DNA of 33,742 nucleotides from the NCBI GenBank assembly GCA_023212695.1, contig JALCCG010000233.1:1-33742 (forward strand), written 5' to 3'. The notes under the pieces were generated by a model. That model saw nothing but the letters and a program-made list of their open reading frames with translations, was not told where the DNA came from and did no database searches. Below, piece after piece: positions 26,645 through 33,742 of this stretch (within the stretch, counting starts at the first letter, position 1; the number at the start of each line of letters is the position of its first letter). The stretch is from Sporisorium sorghi (lineage: Eukaryota; Basidiomycota; Ustilaginomycetes; Ustilaginales; Ustilaginaceae). The position numbers were made by a program, and so were the translations under genes.

Positions 26645-28375
26645 ATGACCGAGCGATTCGGACAGGAGTTGGCTGCCGCTGTTGCGGGTGGGGATGCTCG
26701 CCCGCCCAAGCGCGAGCTCCACGAGCAAGCTGTTCCTGCGACAACCGACAGCAGTAGCGCCGACACTGCTGTCCAACCCAAGTCAGAAGGAACCCCTGCT
26801 GCCGCAGAAGAGTCGGCACCCAAACGCGCGCGCTTCGATTCCAGCGCCAACAGCAACGACGGCAAGAAAAAGTGGGAGCGTCGAGACCGACGTGGCACCG
26901 GACGCTCTACCGATTCTACCTCCACTTCCACCGCCGACCCTTGCTCCTCATCCACCTCAGAGCGTCTGCCCAAACGCAAAGTCGCCGTCAAGTTCGGCTA
27001 CTGCGGCATCGGCTACTCGGGGCTACAGATCAATCCGGGCGTCAAGACCATCGAGGGGGACATCTTCCAAGCCTTCTGCAGCGCGGGCGCTGTGTCGGCG
27101 GACAACGCGGTGAACCCGAACAAGGTCGGTTTGCAGCGTGCCGCGCGCACGGACCGCGGGGTGCATGCTGCGGGCAACCTGCTTTCGCTCAAGCTGATCC
27201 TGCAGCCGGACGCGCTGGCCGAAGGCGAGACGCTGGTCGAGCGGGTGAATGCGTTGCTGCCGGAATTCATACGGATTTGGGGCATCACGCGCGTGCAGAA
27301 CGGCTTCAATGCGCGCCAGAGCTGCGACAGTAGGATGTACGAGTATCTGTTGCCGACGTATGTGTTTGTGCCGCCCAAGCCGGGGTCGACGATGCACGCC
27401 ATGCTGGTGAGGATGCGCGACGAGGAGCGCGCCAAGGGCGGCAGCTCGGGTCTGGACGACGTGGTGGAGCACCCGTTCTGGAAGGCGCACGGTACGCAGC
27501 ACGATTTCAGCACCGACATGCGCGCCAAGAAGCAGTACCGCTTACCCGCCGCAGCGCTGCAGCGCATCCGCAGCATCTTTGCGCGCTACCACGGCTCGCA
27601 CAACTTCCACAACTTTACCGTAGGCAAAGAGTTCCGCGACCGCTCGTGTCAGCGGTTTATGAAGCAGCTGACGATCTCGGAGCCGAAAGTGATCGGGGAA
27701 ACGGAGTGGGTCAGTATCAAGTTTCATGGGCAGAGCTTTATGCTGCACCAGATTCGCAAGATGATCGGGCTGCTGGTGCTGGTCGGGAGGACGGGCGCGG
27801 GGGAGGGGTTGGTGGAGGAGTGCTTTGGGCCGGCGCGCGTGCACATTCCCAAGGCGCCCGGTCTGGGCTTGTTGCTCGAGCAGCCGATCTTCGAAGCGTA
27901 CAATACGAGGATTCGGCACAACAACGACAAGATCTCCAAGCTCATCCGCAAGAAGTCCTCTTCCTCCTCTGCCGACAAGCCTGACGACAAGGACGCAGGC
28001 AAAAACTCGACGCTCCAGGACGAACTGCGCGAGTCGATCAGCTACACCCACCACACTGCCCAGATGGAAACGTTCAAGCAGCAGTGGATCTACGACCGCA
28101 TCCACGCAACCGAGCAGGAGACGTACGAGTTTGGCAAGTGGTTGAACTACCTCGACGTCTTCCAAGGCCCGGACTTTGAGTTCTTGAATCCAAAGGGAGT
28201 GATTCCGAGCCAGTGCATCGTCAAGGTCGGCGAGTTTCATCGCGACGCGCTCAGGCGCGCTAGGGTGGACGCCCAGCAAGGGAATAAGGGCCAGCACGAG
28301 GAGGACGAGGATGAAGACGAGGATCACGAGGCCTACTCGAAAAAGGGCGCCGAGTTGGACGAGTACGAAGGCTGA
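26645..28375 (+). CDS. PUS1: tRNA pseudouridine synthase PUS1 (TruA family)
   Basis: The 576-residue enzyme isomerises uridine to pseudouridine in tRNAs and some other RNAs, mainly in the nucleus. The TruA core starts near RKVAVKFGYCGIGYSGLQIN and carries the catalytic Asp170 in AARTDRGVHA. NGFNARQSCDSRMYEYLLPT, GSHNFHNFTVGKEF and SFMLHQIRKMIGL are further conserved blocks. A basic and Ser/Thr-rich N-terminus (KRARFD, GKKKWERRDRRG) can act as nuclear signal; the C-terminus is acidic. ATG 26645 is the first in-frame ATG, but the same frame is open upstream for 69 codons to a GTG at 26438, encoding poly-Ala (from the CAG run) and SLQTSRLFHASTRTALPTP, which looks like a mitochondrial presequence. 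A missing upstream exon or a non-AUG start could supply it; human PUS1 also has mitochondrial and nuclear forms. Confidence 0.92.
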   Translation: MTERFGQELAAAVAGGDARPPKRELHEQAVPATTDSSSADTAVQPKSEGTPAAAEESAPKRARFDSSANSNDGKKKWERRDRRGTGRSTDSTSTSTADPCSSSTSERLPKRKVAVKFGYCGIGYSGLQINPGVKTIEGDIFQAFCSAGAVSADNAVNPNKVGLQRAARTDRGVHAAGNLLSLKLILQPDALAEGETLVERVNALLPEFIRIWGITRVQNGFNARQSCDSRMYEYLLPTYVFVPPKPGSTMHAMLVRMRDEERAKGGSSGLDDVVEHPFWKAHGTQHDFSTDMRAKKQYRLPAAALQRIRSIFARYHGSHNFHNFTVGKEFRDRSCQRFMKQLTISEPKVIGETEWVSIKFHGQSFMLHQIRKMIGLLVLVGRTGAGEGLVEECFGPARVHIPKAPGLGLLLEQPIFEAYNTRIRHNNDKISKLIRKKSSSSSADKPDDKDAGKNSTLQDELRESISYTHHTAQMETFKQQWIYDRIHATEQETYEFGKWLNYLDVFQGPDFEFLNPKGVIPSQCIVKVGEFHRDALRRARVDAQQGNKGQHEEDEDEDEDHEAYSKKGAELDEYEG

Positions 28376-28678
28376 ATCGCTTCGTCGTTACCGACTAGCA
28401 TTGCTATCTCCACACATCAACTTTGCATCTCATGCATTCTTTTCTCTGTCACTCTCTCGCACGCACAAATCGAAGTCTCATCGCACCATCGCCATCAACA
28501 TTTTGCGCGTCTCAGTCTTGACTGCCTGTCTCTTGCCTCTTTCCACAGCTCTCGTCATCAACTAACGAAACTGAATTTGCTTGCGAATTGAGAGAGAGTG
28601 AGATCGAAATGCGATGCAAAAAGGAACAACAAGAAATGCCAAAATGAAACGCAGATAACTTAACGAGCGAGCCCTCGC
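28376..28678. other. intergenic gap between convergent PUS1 and CDC4
   Basis: These 303 bases separate two gene 3' ends. They are pyrimidine-rich on the PUS1 side and A-rich on the CDC4 side. I see no gene or RNA. Confidence 0.6.
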
Positions 28679-31261
28679 TCACATCTCGTCGGCAGCAGGT
28701 CGGAACGTGATCACATCCATGCACGTCTTTTCGCCGCGCTTGCACAGCACCACCACCTTGTCGTCGCGGTAGCTCACCTTCCACACCTGCTCGCACGGCT
28801 CGCAGATCTCGCGGATAAACTTGCCCGTGTTGAAGTCCCACAGCTTGACGCGCCCATCGTTGCCGCCCGTGATGATGTATCGCTCGTCAAACTGCAGGCA
28901 CGTCACCGAGTTGTCGTGCGCGCACAGCCGGTGCAGGCACTCGTACGTCTTGAGACTGAACACGATCACGCGTCCGTCCGAGCCGCCGGTGACCAACGTG
29001 CTGTCCAGCAGCTGCAGCTGACCCACCAACGACGTGTGGCCTTGGAACAGCGCCAGGCACGCGCCCGTCTCGGCCGACCACACACGCACCGTCGAGTCGA
29101 GCGAGCCCGTCGCCACACGCTTGCCGTCAAAGGCGACGGCGTAAATGTAGTGGATGTGGCCGCGAAGCGTATGCAGGCATCGGCCCGTATCGAGGTCCCA
29201 GACGCGACACGTGCCGTCGTAGCTGCCCGAGGCCACCTTGTTGCCAGCAACTTCGATGCATCGCACCGAGTGCTGGTGTCCCGCGAGCAGATGCACGTGC
29301 TCGCCCGTCTCGACGTTCCACACGCGCAGCGTCGAGTCGCGCGAGCCAGATACGGCAATCGGCTTGCCGTCGAGCACCTTGAGGCAGCGCACCGTCGAAG
29401 TGTGGCCGCGCAGCACATGCTTGCATTCGCCCGTGCGCAGATCCCATACACGCACGTCGCGATCGCAGCCGCCGCTCACCACAATGGCATCCGTGTTGCC
29501 GTAGCCGAGAACACTGCCGCATGGATTGCCCATGCCAAGTGCATTGCCGGTGAGGTGCGTGGTGGCAGCAGCACCGCCGGAGGCCGATGCGGTGCGTGCA
29601 CGCTCTTTGCCATCAGCTCGACCAGCATCGCCCGTCGAAAAGGCTTCGGACGCCATCTCGCCATCGCGACGGATCTGTTCAGCGAGCTCCGGTGGCACTT
29701 GACCCGTGCCATCAGCCATGACAGCGTCGCGGATCGCGCCTGCTTCCGCCTCTGCGATGGCTCGGGCGTTTTCGCGCTCGGTGCGTGCTCGACTCGAGGA
29801 ACGCAGCTCGCGATGAACGAGCGACGGACCCTCGGAGCGGATGGACAGGTCGGGGTCCGAATCGCCAGCACCCAGGCTGTAGTCTTGCCCATCTAGAGCG
29901 AGACGCTCGCCCGATGCAGACGCAGCTGCTGCCGCTGCAGCTCTCCTTGCGCTTTGCTGACGTCGCAGTGCACGCCGAGCCTTGTGGAACCATTGCAGCG
30001 TCTCGCCGTGACCGTACGTCTGTCGCGCTTTGCCAGATGCAGGCGTGCTCGAAGCAGACGAGTTGAGTCTTCGACTACCAAAGACGTCTTCCTCGGACAG
30101 CTCGACCGTGGACGAGGGGGGCGAGAGTAGAATGTCCGCAGCATCGGGACGTGGGTCGTGGTGGATGAGGCGCAGATCGCCGTCCGCAGCGGCCTGGTAA
30201 GGCTTGCCACCGCTGCCGTCCTCGGGGTCGGTGATGACCATCTTGCCCTTGCCTCGCTCGGATGCTGCAGCCGCCGCATCGGCGTGCCTTCTGCTCTTGC
30301 CTGTGCGGCTGATGAGCGTGAGACACCACACACCTGCATCGTGTCCGAGCAGCGTGTGCGCATAGAGGCCGGTCTCTGCGCTAAACACGTGGATCTTGGA
30401 GTTGGCCATGCCGACCACGATCCATTCGCTATCGATGGCCAAGCTGGTGACGACGTGGCCCGCATCGGCAGAGACGTGCTGCGTCTGGAGTCGACCGCCC
30501 TTGCGCCAGTTGGACTCGGTGAGGTAGGCCATCTTGAAGTGGGTGCGGTAGCTGAAGGGCAACTTGGCGGATCGATGGCGGTGAACGTGTGCTGCCGTGG
30601 CTGGAGAGATGGAATGGCGCGATGGGCCGGCGTTGGACTGACGCTCCTGCACGGGAGATCGCTGAGCGGACGTGCCGAGCAGGTTGAGACCAGCGAGCGC
30701 ATCGGGATCGTCCCTGTCTGCAGCAGACTCGGATCTCCTGCGTCCCTGTGCAGCAGCGCTGCGATGGACTGGGTTGCGGCGCGGCTCACGAGGACCTGGC
30801 ACCAATGACGAAGTGTTTGCACTGCCTCTGCTGGCGGCGGCGGCGGCTTGCGTGGCAGCAGAGGGAGATGCGACGGATGCAGAGAATCGACCGGTAGGCG
30901 AGTCGTGGCGGGGCAGCGAGGCCAGCAGGGGTGCATTGGGAGGCTGGCCGATGGGACGCAGGTGGGGTGCGTCGTTGGAGGAGGAGGAAGGTGCGACGGC
31001 AGAGGCGAGGTCGTCCTGGTCGTCCATGTCCATCGCCTCGTCCGAGTCGTGGGCGGCCATGCGGTTGCTGTCCGCTTCGAGATCCGCGTCGCTGCGGCGA
31101 CGAGGCGTTGTGAACGCAGCAGGCGTCGAATGTTGCTGCCAGCCTTGCAAGCGGTCAAGACGGCCGCCACTGGTTCGATAGGCTCCACTCAAGGCATGGC
31201 TGGGGGTGGAAGCAGCCGGGGGAGGCGATGAGGCCACTGCTCTGAGTTGCTGAGAGGCAGA

Positions 31262-31293
<32 letters not shown>

Positions 31294-32467
31294 ACGAGGG
31301 TTGGGAGGCAGGACCTGCGCTCAGCCATCCGAGGTGAGACGAGGCTGGAGGGGCCGAGACGTCTGCGTTGGGGGTAAAGAGCATCCTCGAGCTAGACGGA
31401 GAAGAGGCAAGCGCAAGGTCAGCTGGGCTCGACTCGACGGCAGCCGCATCGTCGAGCGAGGCATTCTCGTCTCCGTAGCGGGCATTGCTCTCTTCTTGGA
31501 CAATCTCTTCGAGCTGAGCGTAAAAGGCGAGATCGGCCTCGGACATGGGCCCGTTGAGGCTGTCGTTCGCACCATCCTGCTTGCTGAGGAAAAGGTCGTG
31601 GAGGGTGCGCAGCTCGTGCAGTGCGTTGGAAGGGTCGAGGCCGCGGTCGCGATAGCGCTGGTACAAGGATGCGAGCACGGCTGCGTCGTCCTCGTCGTTG
31701 TACTCGTCGACATCGTCTCCATAGTCGCTGGAGGTCGAGGTGGCGGCAAGGATCGGATGTTCAAGCACGACGCCGAGCGAGCTAGTTGAGACGGCGGTTC
31801 TCGGTTCGCACTTTGAGTTCTGCGAGGCTACGAGAGCCATCGAGGAGGAGGAGGAGCCGGCAAGGCTGGCGGCGTTGATGCGTGGCGTAGACAGGGAGTG
31901 AGCGAGCGAAGGGCCGGTGATGGATCGCATGAGACGATCATCGAGCGAGTGAACGGCGGCATTGCTGCTGCCACGTCTGCGATACTTGTGCTTGAGACAC
32001 ATGACCTTCCAAGTGTGCTCATCATTGACGAGACTCCTCCAGAAGCGACTGACGCAGCTGGCTCGAGCGAGCGTTTTCGGGTCATCGATGAAGCTGAGGA
32101 TGTTGAGGCTGACTTCGATGGGGAGCGCCGAAAGGAAATCGACCTTGAGCCTGGGAGTGATGACCGACGAGAGATGGGCGAGTTCGCGCAGGCTGAAGAG
32201 GTCGGCAAGCTCAGAGACAAGCTTGAAGCGTGCGGACTGCGTGTACTGCGGCAGGACGAGCGAGAGGTGCTTGAGCAGCTGCGAAGGGTCGTGGGGATCG
32301 ACGACGAGGCCATGCGCCGCACCTGCGCTAGACGAGGACGATGCTGCTGCTACTGCTGCTGCTGCTGCTGCATTGTTGGCGAGGCGTATCGAGGTGTGTA
32401 GATCGGGTTGTGGCGATGGTGCTGGTGTGGGCGGGCTGATGGCGCGATGGCGCGGCGAGATGCTCAT
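28679..32467 (-). CDS. CDC4: F-box and WD40 protein, CDC4 / FBXW7 type substrate receptor of an SCF ubiquitin ligase
   Basis: The 1262-residue protein would recruit phosphorylated substrates to the SCF ubiquitin ligase. A helical dimerisation-like segment (LKHLSLVLPQYTQSARFKLV) precedes the F-box at about 108-155 (VDFLSALPIEVSLNILSFID, then VSRFWRSLVNDEHTWK), which binds Skp1. After about 480 residues of low-complexity sequence, the linker YLTESNWRKGG leads into a WD40 propeller. The first blade (HVVTSLAIDSEWIVVGMANS, about 670-720) is separated from the rest by a 260-residue insert rich in Ala, Arg and Ser. The remaining blades (about 980-1250) include GHTSTVRCLKVLDG, SGSRDSTLRVWNVETGEHVH, YDGTCRVWDLDTGRCLHTL and GNDGRVKLWDFNTGKFIRE. 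Blade sequences match CDC4/FBXW7 better than MET30. The start is the first ATG (MSISPRHRAISPP); 82 more upstream codons are open but lack ATG. Confidence 0.9.
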
Positions 32468-33664
32468 GATGGAGCTGATGCCTACGCGATCGATGGTGCC
32501 AAAGGCGAGACTGAATGCTGAGTGTTGGTGCTGATGCTGCTGCTGCTGCTGATGCTGCTGAGATGCAGAGATGCGGAATGATTCGGACTGGTGCCGACGG
32601 CCGAGCAGATGCGGTATCAAGGCCGTGATGATCGCTGGGTGATGCGCAGTCGATCTTGTCGAGTCACAGACGGCTGAGTCAATGCGATCGGAAAGAGAAC
32701 AATGTCGCAACAAGCCGGCTATCGAGAGAGTATAGAGATGCCAGCCAAGCTCAGTCGGTTCTGCCCTGTTGGCGATGCTCCGATGAGCTCACTGATCGCT
32801 TGATCGGAGTGCCCGTAGCAAGATGGCGGTGATGGGTGAAGATAGAGGAGAATGCAGTACGGAGATGCCGATGCTGCTGATGGTGGTCAGCTGGATAGAA
32901 GCGATTGGTGGTGGAGAGTCGGATTGATGGCCGACGAGTAAGCAGCAAGACGCTCTTTCAGTTTTTTTTTAGACGCGGTCTGGGCTGAGCCAGCGGAAGA
33001 GGGAGCGCGCGAGACAGAGAGAGAGAGACAGAGAGAGAAAGGGCTTGCAGCCTGCTGCTGCTTTTCTGCTCAGCCCAGGTTCCCCGCCCAAATCGCGAAA
33101 TTCGAAACCGTTGCCGAAATCAACTGTCACGTTTCGGGCCAGCAGCTGGGCGTAGACAGGCATGGAAGCCCGCGCAATCTTCCATGGCGCAGCACACTCG
33201 CACCAGGTCAGATTGCAGGCTCAGCACCCACTGTTTGTCGTCGAAAGGCTCGTTTGAGGTGCGTATTAGCCATTGTGGGGCAATGGTGAGAAAAACGCGG
33301 CGGCCGAGAAGCCTTGACGTGCACCCGAACCAGCGCGGGGTGTGCGCGAAACAGAGAGAGAGCGAGAGAAGCAGAATTGCAACGTGGATCGACGCAGATG
33401 CAAACCCGAACCCTGATTCCAGTCAAGCACGCCTTTCCCGCGCTGCCTCGTTTGATGTCAACCTCATCTTTCTCTCTCTCTCTCTCTCTCTCTCTGCTTG
33501 TCACGAATGGCTCAAGGCTCAAAGCAGGTCATCGGATGCTCCGTGCATGAGGCCGCAAAGCACCTCTGTGTTGCGCTTCATATAACTGACGCGCACGCAA
33601 TGTGCCTGATGGCGAGACGCTTGCTCTTGCTGGTTTTAGAGATTTTTTACAGCCTCTTTTTGCA

Positions 33665-33669
<5 letters not shown>
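32468..33669. other. upstream region of CDC4
   Basis: No gene is supported in these 1.2 kb. It includes CTG/CAG-type repeats near 32530-32565 (open in the CDC4 frame, encoding Gln/His runs if translated), GA-rich stretches near 33009-33041 and 33353-33370, and a CT microsatellite at 33472-33495. It presumably holds the CDC4 promoter and long leader. Confidence 0.5.
33472..33495. repeat. (CT)n microsatellite
   Basis: An uninterrupted CT run of about 24 bases in the CDC4 upstream region. Confidence 0.85.

Positions 33670-33742
<73 letters not shown>
33670..33742. repeat. poly(T) tract at the right end
   Basis: The last 73 bases of the window are all T. Together with poly(A) at the left edge this suggests that assembly stopped at homopolymers on both sides. 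Confidence 0.95.

Noticed and set aside
1..33742. CRISPR arrays, tRNA or rRNA genes, bacterial operon features
   Set aside because: No spaced direct-repeat array, cloverleaf or rRNA-like sequence was recognised by eye; the gene content is eukaryotic. A tRNAscan run would be decisive for tRNAs.

Overview
The window reads as nuclear DNA of a basidiomycete yeast or smut, most likely Ustilaginaceae (Ustilago, Sporisorium, Moesziomyces, Pseudozyma or a close relative). This is inferred from long, nearly intronless genes on both strands, GC-rich third codon positions, short intergenic gaps full of simple repeats, and low-complexity inserts in conserved eukaryotic proteins. I cannot name the species. 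Both window ends are homopolymers (about 43 A at the left, 73 T at the right), as at contig breaks; no telomere repeat is visible.

Layout, left to right: (1) 0.2-4.3 kb, a decayed, transposon-like zone. It holds a relic of a polysaccharide deacetylase gene and a large minus-strand tyrosine recombinase of the DUF3435 (Starship captain-type) superfamily, broken at two places in its catalytic core, one of them a 22-A run. (2) 5.9-12.3 kb, an aldehyde dehydrogenase with a presequence-like N-terminus and a C-terminal AKL peroxisomal signal, then a Doa4/USP8-type deubiquitinase (USP8-like N-terminal domain, inactive rhodanese, UCH). (3) 12.7-15.3 kb, two tandem paralogous genes of an undescribed family. 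The second has a Gag/LINE-ORF1-like double zinc knuckle and a charged tail; the first is truncated and frameshifted. (4) 15.3-16.8 kb, non-coding, with degenerate repeats and a three-copy array of spaced inverted repeats. (5) 16.8-18.6 kb, RTF1, the Paf1-complex Plus3 protein. (6) 19.2-23.9 kb, a small quinate/shikimate-uptake locus: a quinate-permease-like MFS transporter and a stand-alone quinate/shikimate dehydrogenase share a divergent promoter, followed by a degenerate 3-dehydroshikimate dehydratase relic containing a perfect 48-bp palindrome. (7) 24.4-32.5 kb, housekeeping genes: a TPR-J co-chaperone (DNAJC7 type), PUS1 tRNA pseudouridine synthase and a CDC4/FBXW7 F-box WD40 protein.

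Functional links: the quinate locus is the only clear pathway group. With the dehydratase broken, imported shikimate or quinate could only feed the aromatic amino-acid route through the (unseen) AROM protein, unless an intact dehydratase exists elsewhere. The deubiquitinase and CDC4 both belong to ubiquitin metabolism but are far apart and look unlinked. The most novel items are the captain-type recombinase in a basidiomycete, the tandem zinc-knuckle paralogues, the multi-targeted aldehyde dehydrogenase and the palindrome in the dehydratase relic.
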